Notes: generated by a model not told the origin, from the sequence alone. A stretch of 64,000 nt of DNA from Methanoculleus chikugoensis (GCF_900095385.1 NZ_FMID01000060.1:1-64000), one strand, 5' to 3'; numbered from the stretch's first letter, positions 1-8,360 are shown. Program-made: numbers and translations.

Positions 1-895
1 CGGCCACGGCCACGATCTCCCCGGAAGCAATCTCAAGATCGAGGCCCCTGATGGCCGCGACCCCGTCGTAGCGGTGGACAAGCCCCCGGACGGATATGAC
101 GGGGACTCCCGGGGAGGCTGCCGCCGGTGCGGGAAGCCGGACGTTGCCGGCCGGCGGGTGCTCCCGGACGGGCTCCTGCATCATCTCGGCGGGGGACCCG
201 ACCCTTGCGATCGCTCCGTCTTCGACGACGACCATCCTGTCCGCGATGGCGGCGAGGTCGCCGATCTTCTGCTCGACGATGAGCACGGCGGTGCCCTCCC
301 CGGAAAGCCTCCGGAGGAGGGTGGATACGGCGGCGGTCGCCTCAGCGTCCAGTTCGGCGGTGGGTTCGTCGAGGATCAGGATCTTCGTGCCGAGCGCGAT
401 GGTCGCGGCGATGGCGACCCGCTGCTTCTGCCCCCCGGAGAGGGTGTGCGGGGCACGGTCCGCGAGATCGGCGATCCCGGTCGCCTCCATCACCGCGCGG
501 AGCCTCTGCTCCATCTCCTCCCGGGGGATTCCGAGGTTCTCGAGCCCGGATGCGACCTCCTCCTCGACGGTCGTGAAGATGAGCTGCGCTTCGGCGTCGT
601 CGAAGACCACGCCGACGCCTCTCCCGATCTCGCCCATGTTCCGGTAGTCCCGGACGTTCTTTCCGAGGATGGTGACCGTACCCTCAAGCACGCCCCCGTA
701 CTCGTGGTGGAGGATGCCGGACGCCGCAAGGCAGAGCGTCGTCTTGCCCGCCCCGGTGGGGCCGGTGACGAAGACGATCTCCCCTTTCGCGATAGCGAGG
801 CTGATCCCGTTGAGCGCCGGCGTCTCCGACCCGGGGTAGGTGTAGGAGACCCCCCGGAGGGAGAAGGCGGTCTCCCGGCCGGTCTCAGGACTCAT
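1..895 (-). CDS. ECF/cobalt-type ABC transporter ATP-binding protein, double ATPase (partial)
   Basis: The gene runs off the left edge, so only about 298 N-terminal residues are seen. It energises uptake through an energy-coupling-factor transporter. The first nucleotide-binding domain has a Walker A motif (GPTGAGKTT, residues 45-53), an LSGGQ signature (152-156) and Walker B ILILDEP (172-178). A second ATPase domain begins near residue 258, so this is a fused two-ATPase protein. The ATG at 895 overlaps the stop of the upstream S-component gene by 11 nt, which indicates translational coupling. In the first domain the usual Q-loop Gln (VFQDP) reads VFDDA, an oddity. The substrate cannot be told from the ATPase. 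Confidence 0.9.
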   Translation of the reverse strand, partial: MSPETGRETAFSLRGVSYTYPGSETPALNGISLAIAKGEIVFVTGPTGAGKTTLCLAASGILHHEYGGVLEGTVTILGKNVRDYRNMGEIGRGVGVVFDDAEAQLIFTTVEEEVASGLENLGIPREEMEQRLRAVMEATGIADLADRAPHTLSGGQKQRVAIAATIALGTKILILDEPTAELDAEATAAVSTLLRRLSGEGTAVLIVEQKIGDLAAIADRMVVVEDGAIARVGSPAEMMQEPVREHPPAGNVRLPAPAAASPGVPVISVRGLVHRYDGVAAIRGLDLEIASGEIVAVA

Positions 896-1451
896 CAACC
901 GGCCTCGCATCCCGTCCCGGGGCCTTCTCTCGGGCTCCCCGCATCAGTGCCCGCGATGCGGGCATCTCGAGCGCCTGAGCGACGACGGCGTTGACCCCCG
1001 CCGTGATCAGGACGATCGGCACGGTGACTGCGAGGAACGCCTCGAAGGTCCCGAACTTTCCAAGGACGGTCGGGGCCACGGCAAGGATGGCGATGAGGAT
1101 GAACGAGAACCCGCTCGCGAAGGTGGCAAGAAGCGTCGTCACCGCCGGGGCGAGGAAGAACCGGTCCCTCAGCACCAGGTAGACCCCGAGGCAGACGACC
1201 GCACCGATGGGTTCGCTGACGAGGTTTGCGGGCGGGAAGATCGAGTGGCTGAGAAGCGCACAGACGACGCCCGCTACGACGCCAATCCCGAGCGCTTCGC
1301 GGAACGTGGGCGCGATCAGGATGATGGCGAGGCAGTAGAAGGCGATCACGAGGTTCGATACGATGGGGCCGGGGATCAGGAGGGACATGTACCTGATGAT
1401 GGCCCCTATGGCAAGGAGTATGCCGACGATTGCAATATCTCTCGATTTCAT
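885..1451 (-). CDS. ECF transporter S component (substrate-binding membrane protein)
   Basis: This 188-residue protein is very hydrophobic with about five or six predicted membrane spans and a short charged C-terminus. It fits the size and character of ECF S components, which bind a vitamin, metal or similar small substrate in the membrane. Its stop overlaps the start of the double ATPase gene, so the two form an operon; an ECF T component (EcfT) would be expected beyond the left edge. Nothing in the sequence identifies the substrate. The start ATG at 1451 is preceded by about 120 nt of leader below an A/T-rich promoter-like stretch near 1570. Confidence 0.75.
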   Translation of the reverse strand: MKSRDIAIVGILLAIGAIIRYMSLLIPGPIVSNLVIAFYCLAIILIAPTFREALGIGVVAGVVCALLSHSIFPPANLVSEPIGAVVCLGVYLVLRDRFFLAPAVTTLLATFASGFSFILIAILAVAPTVLGKFGTFEAFLAVTVPIVLITAGVNAVVAQALEMPASRALMRGAREKAPGRDARPVDES

Positions 1452-1540
1452 GGTATCAATCTCATACTATTGGGGTTCGACGAGCGATCAGGAGGGGGAC
1501 GTGCAGCGGGACGGAGGCGGGACGCCCCCGACGCTACAGA

Positions 1541-1582
1541 ACATTATTGTACAAAATAGTGCATTTATGGATATATATTTTT
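1541..1582 (-). promoter_or_regulatory. Candidate promoter and palindrome upstream of the ECF operon
   Basis: An A/T-rich island in otherwise GC-rich DNA contains TATATAT (about 1571-1578), a plausible TATA element for leftward transcription. It also contains the perfect 8-bp palindrome TTGTACAA (1547-1554), where a regulator could sit just downstream of the TATA box. This is inference from position and base composition. Confidence 0.4.
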
Positions 1583-1609
1583 GGGATCGGAGAGCCTCTC
1601 CCGGGCGGG

Positions 1610-2233
1610 TCAGCGCCGCAGGAAGAGGATAGCCGCAGCAACCGCCACACCGGCCGTCATGAGGGCGGCGAAGGGGGGTGCTGCTGTCGTCGGGGCAGGA
1701 GAGGGCGTAGTCGCCGGCACCGTAGCCGTCGGCGTCTCCGCGGGCGAGGTGGCGGGCACGGCGGTTCCCATAGCCGGAACTCCCGGTGGGGAGCCGAAGG
1801 TGACGGGGATGGTCGTATAACCGTGGCCCGAGAGGTTTCGGCGGTCTACGGGCGCTTCCACGGCGTAAACGGTGTACGTCCCGGGGTCGAGCCCGGCCTC
1901 GCCCGTCCTCCAGCGGTAGGTCCAGCGGTCGTCGCTACCGACCGTCACCCTCGTGAAACTCCCCGGATCTCCCGGACGCACGGCCGTATGCGGATCGTCA
2001 AGCCGCCCGCCGGCGGGCAGGAGGTTCGGGCCGGTCACGAAGAGATAGACGGTATCGCTCCCCGTGCTCGTTCCGGTGAGCGTCACCTCGCTTCCCGGGT
2101 ACACCGCGACGGCAAAGACCGCCGGTGCGGCGGCAAGGGCGAGGAGGAGAAGAGCACCCGTAATCATCAGGATCCGATCGAAGATGCGGTTCATGGTCAT
2201 CCGATCGACCCGGGAGGAGATGAACCTGATCAA
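1610..2233 (-). CDS. Small secreted cell-surface protein with an S-layer-type domain
   Basis: The protein has 207 residues from the longest start; ATG at residue 12 or 14 is also possible. A signal-peptide-like segment lies at about residues 20-42. One beta-rich domain follows, then a Thr/Pro/Ala-rich stalk (about 150-185), and a C-terminal hydrophobic segment ends in RR. The domain (LTGTSTGSDTVYLFVTGPNL... then YTVYAVEAPVD) closely resembles an internal domain of the large S-layer protein at 41045-43342 (TVHLFITGPNL... then YTIYAASKPVD). The tail resembles the PGF-CTERM anchor but reads APPFAAL instead of PGFGAL. It probably sits in or on the S-layer; its exact role is unknown. Confidence 0.7.
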   Translation of the reverse strand: MIRFISSRVDRMTMNRIFDRILMITGALLLLALAAAPAVFAVAVYPGSEVTLTGTSTGSDTVYLFVTGPNLLPAGGRLDDPHTAVRPGDPGSFTRVTVGSDDRWTYRWRTGEAGLDPGTYTVYAVEAPVDRRNLSGHGYTTIPVTFGSPPGVPAMGTAVPATSPAETPTATVPATTPSPAPTTAAPPFAALMTAGVAVAAAILFLRR

Positions 2234-2235
2234 CG

Positions 2236-3228
2236 TCAGAGCGGGACGGCATGCCGGCGGCCGACATACGCCTCCACGAGGTGACGGGTGCTTGCCTTCG
2301 CCCCGCCGCCGACGGGACTGAAGCGGGCTCCGTCGAGGGCGGCGAGGATCGCCCCGATCGCCTCCGCATGCGACCGGCCGTAACCGCCTTCGAGCACGAG
2401 GGCGAGAGATGCAGATGTCGCGTCCACGAGCATCCCGGTCAGCGCGCCGAAGTCTTCGGGCCGGAGTTGCATCGAACCGAGCGGGTCGTCAAAGAGCGCG
2501 TCCTGGCCTGCCGAGACCACCACGACCTCCGGGTCGAACCGCCGGAGCATCGGAACAAAGACATCGCGAAAGACCAGTGCGTAGTCGGCGCCGGTTGAAC
2601 CCCCTTCGAGGGGCGCATTGACGGTATATCCCGCGCCCGGACCGGCACCCCGCTCCTCCGGCCACCCGGTGCCGGGGAAGATCCCCGCCTGGTGAACCGA
2701 GCAGAAGAGCACCTGGTCGCTCCCATAAAAGATCGTCTGTGTGCCGTTCCCATGGTGCAGGTCCCAGTCCACGATCGCCACCCGGTCGACCTCACGGAGC
2801 GCCCGTGCCGTCGCGACGGCGGCGTTGTTGAAGAGGCAGAACCCCATCGCCCGATCGGGTGCGGCATGGTGCCCCGGCGGGCGGACGAGAGCGAAAGAGT
2901 GCTCGCCCAGAAGCGCCCGCTCCACCGCCTGCCATGCGGCTCCGGCAGCATAGAGGGCCGCGTCGAAGGAACAGGAGGTGACGTAGGTGTCCGGGTCGAG
3001 GTAACGGGCCCGGCCCGGGGGGCACTCCCGGCAGAACGAGCGGATCCCTTCGATATGCCGCCCGGTGTGCACCCGTGCGAGGTCCTCAGGTGTCGCCCGC
3101 TCCGGGGCTATGCGGCGTGCGCCGGCCGGCACCCCGGCGAGAGCCGCATCGAGACGTGCCTGGCACTCGGGATGGCCGGGCGCGTCGTGGCCGGCAAAGA
3201 GATCCCCCGTCACGATCGAGCAGGGCAT
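2236..3228 (-). CDS. Histone deacetylase family protein (zinc amidohydrolase)
   Basis: This is a class II-like HDAC/acetylpolyamine amidohydrolase family member of about 330 residues, normal for the family. From the chosen start it shows RPPGHHA with the catalytic His pair (about H120/H121), the zinc ligands in VDWDLHHGNGT (D156, H158), the third ligand in SAGQD (D243) and the GGY loop near the C-terminus. It removes acyl groups from lysine or a polyamine; the natural substrate in archaea is not evident here. ATG at 3228 is preferred because the 22-residue extension up to 3294 lies outside the conserved family start. All catalytic residues are present. Confidence 0.92.
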   Translation of the reverse strand: MPCSIVTGDLFAGHDAPGHPECQARLDAALAGVPAGARRIAPERATPEDLARVHTGRHIEGIRSFCRECPPGRARYLDPDTYVTSCSFDAALYAAGAAWQAVERALLGEHSFALVRPPGHHAAPDRAMGFCLFNNAAVATARALREVDRVAIVDWDLHHGNGTQTIFYGSDQVLFCSVHQAGIFPGTGWPEERGAGPGAGYTVNAPLEGGSTGADYALVFRDVFVPMLRRFDPEVVVVSAGQDALFDDPLGSMQLRPEDFGALTGMLVDATSASLALVLEGGYGRSHAEAIGAILAALDGARFSPVGGGAKASTRHLVEAYVGRRHAVPL

Positions 3229-3398
3229 GGCGATCGGAGGCGGATTGTCGGCACGGGATATGAATCTTATCTGCGCGGGCGGAGAGCGGCCCACCGACAG
3301 AAAGTATTTGAAGAGCGAGATGGAATCATCGACTGAGAAGAGAGAGCCCGGACCGCTTACAGGGTAAATAGACGCGCCGGGAGGATTGGAGAAGTAAG

Positions 3399-3929
3399 AT
3401 GCCGAGAGTATCGAACATTGAACTGTTGCAGAAGAGAGAGCAACCTACCTTGTCGATCCGCACCCGGGCAAAGGTCGAAGATCTGCCGATGCTGATTGGC
3501 GGGGGTTACGGCAGAATGGCCGATTACCTGAAGGAACTCGGAGAACATCTCTCAGACGTCCCGTATGTGGCATATCACAACATGGATATGCAGAACCTCG
3601 ATGTAGAGATGGGATTTCCCGTACCGAAGGTGCTGCCGGAGAAAGGAGACATTCGATCGGGCTCCATCCCGGAAGGCAAATTCGTCTTCTGCATGTACCG
3701 CGGCGCATATCGAGATATGGCGCCGACGTACGAGGAGATGGCGGGCTGGATAGAGAAGAACGGGCTCCAGCCCGTCGGCACCGTCTACGAGCACTATTAC
3801 AACGGGCCGGAGTACCCGGAGAGCGAACTGTTGACGATGATCGTCATGCCGGTGCTGCAAGCCTCAAACATCCCCCATCCAGTTCTCCGAAGGAGGCCGA
3901 CACCTCATCCGGTCGCCCCGGGCTGCTAG
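3399..3929 (+). CDS. GyrI-like / AraC effector-binding domain protein
   Basis: The 176-residue protein has no DNA-binding domain and consists of one GyrI-like small-molecule-binding fold. Supporting features are the N-terminal pattern IELLQKREQPTLSIRTR, a central VEMGFPV segment, and GTVYEHYYNGPE with conserved Glu and Tyr. Such stand-alone domains bind or hydrolyse hydrophobic cationic compounds. A GGAG ribosome-binding site lies about 10 nt before ATG 3399, and a TATA-like GGTAAATA lies near 3363. The last 20 or so residues (Arg/Pro-rich, ending PVAPGC) look unlike the family and may be an unstructured extension. Confidence 0.8.
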   Translation: MPRVSNIELLQKREQPTLSIRTRAKVEDLPMLIGGGYGRMADYLKELGEHLSDVPYVAYHNMDMQNLDVEMGFPVPKVLPEKGDIRSGSIPEGKFVFCMYRGAYRDMAPTYEEMAGWIEKNGLQPVGTVYEHYYNGPEYPESELLTMIVMPVLQASNIPHPVLRRRPTPHPVAPGC

Positions 3930-4016
3930 CGGTGCCTCTAGGCCCTGCATCGCCGGCCGGGCCTGCCTGCGCCATCCTCGCGGCCGCCCTCACCGCCCCC
4001 GACCTCAACCGGGTGC

Positions 4017-4026
4017 GCATTTATAG
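4017..4026 (+). promoter_or_regulatory. TATA box of the AhaC-AhaD pair
   Basis: CATTTATAGC lies 24-30 nt before ATG 4049, the archaeal TATA-to-start distance. The transcript is therefore likely leaderless and starts at or next to the ATG. This supports the N-terminus chosen for the subunit C gene and shows that the pair has its own promoter. Confidence 0.55.
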
Positions 4027-4048
4027 CAGGAAACGGTAATGGGGGTGC

Positions 4049-5176
4049 ATGCCCCCGCTGGGCGTGACCTCCCCCTCATGCATCTACGCCTGCACCCGGT
4101 TCCGGGTAAGGAGGACGACGCTCCTTCCCCGTGAAGAGTACCTGCGGATCATGCAGATGAGCTTACCGGAGATCGTCACTCATCTCAGCAAGCAGGAAGA
4201 GTACCGGCAGAACATCCTGGATCTCGTGCACGACTTTTCCGGCGCCCAGCTCATCGAGGCGGCGGTAAACCGCAACCTGGCGCAGTCGTTCCGGCACGCC
4301 ATGGCGATCGCTCCCGGCGACCTGCATACCCTGGCCGGGGAATACCTCAACCGGTGGGACATCGCAAACGTCATGGCGATCCTGCGGGGCACGATTCACG
4401 ACATACCCCGCCGCCGGATCCGCGACCTCCTCGTCCCGGCGGGGGAACTCGACAGTCCGCTCCTCGACCGCCTCCTCAACTTCACAAACTGCGGCGAGGC
4501 CATCGAGGCGCTCCAGGGCTGGCGGCTCTATCCGGTTCTTGCGGATTACTATCGGATCTGCGGTGAGACGGGCGCATTTGCCCGGATCGAGGACGACCTT
4601 TACCGGCAATACTATGCCGGCCTGCTCGGTCTTGCCGCAATCGGGTGCAGCGGGTGCCAGGAGTTGAACGCCTACCTCCGGTTCGAGATCGACATCACCA
4701 ACATGAGAAACCTCCTCCGGCTCCACTGCACGGAAGAGGCATGCGATATCGCGACCATCGACCGGACAATGATCCCCGGCGGCCGTATCCCCATCACCCT
4801 CTTCCAAAGGCTCTACGGCATTGAGACGGAAGGGGAGTTCGTCAGTATCTTCCTCGATACCGACATCGTCCCGGTTCTCACCCAGGCGGTGCGCGAACTC
4901 CGCCAGGATCCGAACTTCGCGAGTGTTGACGCCGCAGAACTGGTCTGGCAGCGATGGCACCGGCGCAGGAGGCCCGTTCACGAGATCGAGATGGCAGTCA
5001 CCCGCGTCAGGCTCCACCACCTGGAGGCCCTCTCCCGGCGGCACCCGTTCTCGGTTCTGCCGGTGCTTGCCTACCTTGAGCGGAAGAAGTACGAGGTCGC
5101 GAATCTGCGGGCAATCGCACGGGGAAAAGCATTCGATCTCGCGCCCGAGCGGATATGGCAGTACATCGTCCTGTAG
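4049..5176 (+). CDS. atpC: A-type (V-type) ATP synthase subunit C
   Basis: This is a subunit C homologue (AhaC/NtpC, d-like socket subunit) of 375 residues, within the family range. It is alpha-helical throughout. The N-terminal YACTRFRVRRTTLLPREEY matches the family opening, and there is the typical near-C-terminal helix with Lys-Lys-Tyr-Glu-Val-x-Asn-Leu-Arg (ERKKYEVANLRAIARGK). Subunit C couples the central stalk to the membrane ring. It is followed 10 nt later by subunit D, but the remaining subunits (H, I, K, E, F, A, B) are absent on both sides. The start is set by the leaderless geometry; a GTG five codons in is the alternative. Confidence 0.9.
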   Translation: MPPLGVTSPSCIYACTRFRVRRTTLLPREEYLRIMQMSLPEIVTHLSKQEEYRQNILDLVHDFSGAQLIEAAVNRNLAQSFRHAMAIAPGDLHTLAGEYLNRWDIANVMAILRGTIHDIPRRRIRDLLVPAGELDSPLLDRLLNFTNCGEAIEALQGWRLYPVLADYYRICGETGAFARIEDDLYRQYYAGLLGLAAIGCSGCQELNAYLRFEIDITNMRNLLRLHCTEEACDIATIDRTMIPGGRIPITLFQRLYGIETEGEFVSIFLDTDIVPVLTQAVRELRQDPNFASVDAAELVWQRWHRRRRPVHEIEMAVTRVRLHHLEALSRRHPFSVLPVLAYLERKKYEVANLRAIARGKAFDLAPERIWQYIVL

Positions 5177-5186
5177 GAGAGGCATC

Positions 5187-5831
5187 ATGCCGGTCGACGA
5201 TATCAAACCCACCCGGTCCGGCCTCCTGATCGTCAGGCGGCGGCTGGCGCTCGCAGAGAGGGTGCACCGGCTTTTGTCGATGAAACTCGACGGCATGATG
5301 CTGGAACTGGTCAGGCTCACTGAAGAGGCCGCCCGGGAGCGCCGGGCACTCGAGGAGAAGTACGCCGGGGCACGGGAGATGGCGGCGGTCGCCACCATGA
5401 TGGAGGGGGCGACGGGAGTGCTCCTTGCAGCGCTCTCGGTGGAGGCCAGTCCATCCTGTACTGCCGGACACAGGAACGTCTTCGGGGTGCGGCTCCCGGA
5501 TCTCGAACCGGTGATGGTGAAAAAGACGCTCGACCAGCGCGGTTACGGCATCCTCGGGACATCGTCGGTCATCGACGACGCAGCCGACGCCTACGAGGAA
5601 CTCCTGATGGCGATCATTGCGACCGCCGAACTCGAAGGAGGAGTCAAACGGTTGCTCGACGAGATCGAGAAGACGCGGCGGCGGGTGAACGCGCTGGAGT
5701 TCAAGATCATCCCGGAACTCACGGAGCTCCGCCGGTTCATCGATGACCAGCGCGACGAGATGGAGCGGCAGGAGTGGACACGGCTCCGGCGCATCAAAAG
5801 GATAAAGGCGAAGAGGGGCACCGGGCTTTGA
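5187..5831 (+). CDS. atpD: A-type (V-type) ATP synthase subunit D
   Basis: This is the central rotor stalk subunit D, 214 residues, a long coiled coil folding back on itself. N-terminal KPTRSGLLIVRRRLALAERVH and C-terminal EKTRRRVNALEFKIIPEL are the family signatures at the two ends of the hairpin. GGAGAGG precedes ATG 5187. The gene follows subunit C by 10 nt and shares its promoter. In most archaea D closes the ATP synthase operon after B; here only C and D are present. Nothing suggests decay: both helices and the central NVFGVRLP loop are intact. Confidence 0.92.
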   Translation: MPVDDIKPTRSGLLIVRRRLALAERVHRLLSMKLDGMMLELVRLTEEAARERRALEEKYAGAREMAAVATMMEGATGVLLAALSVEASPSCTAGHRNVFGVRLPDLEPVMVKKTLDQRGYGILGTSSVIDDAADAYEELLMAIIATAELEGGVKRLLDEIEKTRRRVNALEFKIIPELTELRRFIDDQRDEMERQEWTRLRRIKRIKAKRGTGL

Positions 5832-6323
5832 TGGACGATTTCGTCCCACCGTTTGGGCTCAGGGGGAGGTCGCCGCTTTGGGGTGTGATGAGTCAGGAGT
5901 CTTTCGCTCTCTCCCTTCATAACCCCCACCCCACCCGCGCTTCGCGCTCCTCCCCCGCCCCTCGGGGCGGGGGCAGTGCGTGGCGATATCCCCTGGAAAG
6001 CCGTGTTCTCCAGGCCGAATCGGGGCGCCACCCATCTCCAGCATCTCTTCGTGCAGTGGACCATGGGGGTATCGCCATTGGGGGTGGGGCCGACGGGGAG
6101 GGGGGAGCAGCTCCCCTCCCCCGTCTCTGTCGCGTAAGAGGCGGCCTGTTGTCATTCCCGCCCGCCCCCCATCGTGCAGGAATTGACCGGTATGCTTTCA
6201 CCTAGTTATGCAGCTGGAACCTGTATTCGTCGCGGGAACGAGCGTGAGCGCAGTCGAGGCCCGGGGCACCCACAGCACTACGAGAGGCAACAACCGGATA
6301 AAAATAAGATGAAGTGTCTTTCG
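5832..6323. repeat. Gene-free stretch with strong inverted repeats
   Basis: No credible gene is present. Three palindromic structures follow one another: a perfect 10-bp-arm hairpin (CCCCCGCCCC / GGGGCGGGGG, 5952-5973) just after subunit D; inverted arms TGGCGATATCCCC (5981-5993) and GGGGGTATCGCCA (6065-6077) enclosing about 70 bp; and a near-perfect G/C hairpin at 6093-6124 around GAGCAGCTC. The first could end the AhaCD transcript. The enclosed block resembles a small non-coding mobile element, without proof. Confidence 0.45.
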
Positions 6324-6869
6324 CTAACGAGCGCCTTCGCGCTGTCTGGCGAGGCACGCGATCACGGTATCCACAATCGCGCCGAGGGCGTCCACGCCGA
6401 AGGTCCCTGACGAGAGGACGATGTCGTACGGCGAGAGGTCGTCGATATCGATACCGTAGTAGTTCCGGTAGCGGGTCGATTCCGAACGCTGCCGGTTCTC
6501 GGTATAGATCCGGGCTCCCTCCTCATCCATCCCGTCGCGCCCCGCAATGCGTTTTGCCCGGCAGGAGAGCGATGCGGAAAGCCAGATCCGGAGATCGGCG
6601 TTCTCGACCATCCTGCCCGAAAGCCTCCCTTCGACGATGATGTTGTCGGAGGCTTCCCCGATCTCCTTCTGCCGGGCGTCGATCATCCGGTCGACCGAAG
6701 GATCGCTTTCTGCGAACTGCCCGAACTCGGCGAGTTCCATGCCGTGCTCCTTCGCGAGCTGGCGGAAGACCTCCCCCGCGGAGATGAGGGCGAGCCCGTG
6801 CTTCCCGGCAAGGTAGCGGGCGAGCGACGTGGTGCCGCTCCCCGGCGGGCCGCTGATGGTGATCCGCAT
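6324..6869 (-). CDS. cmk: Cytidylate kinase (archaeal type)
   Basis: A 181-residue P-loop kinase that phosphorylates CMP/dCMP. The nucleotide-binding loop GPPGSGTTS (residues 7-15) has Thr where most P-loops have Lys. LISAGEVFRQLAKEHGMEL follows, typical of archaeal Cmk, then a DNIIVEGRLSG strand-loop and an Arg-rich lid (ENRQRSESTRYRNYY). The ATG at 6869 shares a base with the stop of the EMC3-like gene (TGATG), so translation is coupled. Position after secY-adk-DUF106 is the usual archaeal order. Downstream genes often found here (eL34, eL14, cbf5) are absent; cbf5 lies at 52.2 kb. Confidence 0.92.
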   Translation of the reverse strand: MRITISGPPGSGTTSLARYLAGKHGLALISAGEVFRQLAKEHGMELAEFGQFAESDPSVDRMIDARQKEIGEASDNIIVEGRLSGRMVENADLRIWLSASLSCRAKRIAGRDGMDEEGARIYTENRQRSESTRYRNYYGIDIDDLSPYDIVLSSGTFGVDALGAIVDTVIACLARQREGAR

Positions 6870-7489
6870 CAGAGCCCTCCGATGTTGAGGGACTTCCGGA
6901 TCACCTGGCTGACGGTCAGCGAACAGATCATGTACCACAGGATCCAGGCCGGGACGATCCAGAACGCCATCTCCGAGAGGCTGACCGCTCCTAAGAAGGG
7001 CATCACGATGCCGCTTGCGATGGCGACCGGTGTGCCGACTTCGGGGAGCCGCAGGAGAAGCCAGAAGAAGATCGGCACGGAGAGCACCAGGATGATCGCC
7101 ATCGGCGTGAACTGCTGCCGGGAGAGATCCAGCTGGTCCTGCATCATCCGCTCCTGCTTTCCCTGGAGTTTCTTGACTCTCTTTTCGTCCCCGGAGAGCT
7201 GGGCCTCCCGGAACTCCTTCTGGAACACCTTCATCTTCGCCTGCGTCTCCTGCATCTTCTCGTAGTCGATGGTGTACTTCTGGACGAGCGAGGAGTAGAG
7301 ACCCGTGATACTGGAGAGGATCAGGATCATGACGAAGAACGGCACCCCGAGGGTGTCGATGAAGGGACCCAGCACTGCGTCCATCGCCAGGCCGACCGTC
7401 ACCCGTATCCACTCGATGCCGTATGAGAGCATCACGAGCATGGTAAAGAGGAGAGCGATCGTTGGTCCGTGCTTCTTCAGGTCCACCAT
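6869..7489 (-). CDS. EMC3/TMCO1-family (DUF106) membrane protein, Oxa1-superfamily insertase
   Basis: 206 residues with an N-terminal membrane span (about 11-32), a second span (about 49-65), a long cytoplasmic charged coiled coil (about 70-125, rich in Lys, Gln and Glu) and two or three C-terminal spans. This is the layout of archaeal DUF106, related to EMC3, GET1, TMCO1 and YidC. Such proteins insert short membrane proteins into the cytoplasmic membrane. It lies 6 nt after adk and overlaps cmk by one base. Its proximity to secY places an insertase next to the translocon gene. Confidence 0.88.
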   Translation of the reverse strand: MVDLKKHGPTIALLFTMLVMLSYGIEWIRVTVGLAMDAVLGPFIDTLGVPFFVMILILSSITGLYSSLVQKYTIDYEKMQETQAKMKVFQKEFREAQLSGDEKRVKKLQGKQERMMQDQLDLSRQQFTPMAIILVLSVPIFFWLLLRLPEVGTPVAIASGIVMPFLGAVSLSEMAFWIVPAWILWYMICSLTVSQVIRKSLNIGGL

Positions 7490-7495
7490 ATCAGG

Positions 7496-8080
7496 TTACC
7501 TCAGCACACTCACCAGGTCGTCGATACCCTGTTCGAGCAGGAAGTTTTCGTTCCGGACGATCTTGATGGTGCAGCCGGTGTACATTGCGTATGCCGCGCT
7601 GACCGCGCGGTTGAACTCCTGATGTTCGGCGATCGCGCGGTATCCTTCCATGTCGCGGGTTCTCGAAGCGTCGCCGAGCCGGCGCAGCAGGATCTGGTCG
7701 GGGTCGGTCTCCACCAGCACGACGATATCGGGCATCAACTCGCGGAGCACCCATTCGGGCAGCCCCGCAAGGAACCCCGTCGGGGTCTTGACGCTGCTGT
7801 GCGTGTCGATGATGATGTTCGCATCAGCGCTCACGGCGGCGATTCCCGAAGCAGCCGCCTGCTGAAGGCGTTTCTGGACGTCTTTCTCGAGCTTGCGCAT
7901 CTCGTCGCGATCCGCGGCCAGATTCTCCTTTTTGGCAACCTCAAACATGAACGTGCCGAAGTTGACGGCCGTATACTCAACGCCTTCGGCCGCCAGCCTC
8001 TCCATCGCGCCATTGATGACGGTGGTCTTTCCGACACCCGGAACCCCCGTCACGACAACTTTCTTTCCCAACTTTATCAC
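7496..8080 (-). CDS. adkA: Adenylate kinase, archaeal AdkA type
   Basis: A 194-residue kinase interconverting AMP, ATP and ADP. The P-loop is GVPGVGKTT (about residues 12-20). VNFGTFMFEVAKKE and the ETDPDQILLRRLGDASRTRD lid region match the archaeal AdkA family rather than bacterial Adk. The start appears to be GTG at 8080: a TATA-like GGATTTATCTG on the minus strand near 8107-8116 lies about 30 nt upstream, giving a leaderless or nearly leaderless transcript. It thus has its own promoter, separated from secY by 323 nt. Confidence 0.93.
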   Translation of the reverse strand: MIKLGKKVVVTGVPGVGKTTVINGAMERLAAEGVEYTAVNFGTFMFEVAKKENLAADRDEMRKLEKDVQKRLQQAAASGIAAVSADANIIIDTHSSVKTPTGFLAGLPEWVLRELMPDIVVLVETDPDQILLRRLGDASRTRDMEGYRAIAEHQEFNRAVSAAYAMYTGCTIKIVRNENFLLEQGIDDLVSVLR

Positions 8081-8245
8081 TCCCGTTAGGGTATCATTCG
8101 CTATTCAGATAAATCCGTGCCTGAAAGAGTAATGCCTTTCGGAATTGCTTCGAGCCCGGGTGATCCCGGGTAGAAAATGGGTTCTGTGCGGTTTTTGGGG
8201 AAGGATAAAAGGGTTAACCCCGTCAAAAGAGGGATTATCCCAGTC

Positions 8246-8271
8246 GAAAAAGGTGCTGATGCACCTTTTTC
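8246..8271. terminator. Perfect hairpin between secY and adk
   Basis: GAAAAAGGTGC and GCACCTTTTTC are perfect 11-bp arms around a TGAT loop. Read leftward (the direction of the ribosomal operon) the hairpin is followed by an A/T-rich tail. It could terminate or attenuate read-through from secY into adk. This is a symmetric element, so its strand is not decided by sequence. Confidence 0.45.
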
Positions 8272-8360
8272 TCCCGGAGCAACTCCTCCAGCGCTGCCAT
8301 TCGGGCAACGCTTCAGGACTCACCCTTAGTCGAAGCGAACGCTGATGCGTCGCTTCTCCA

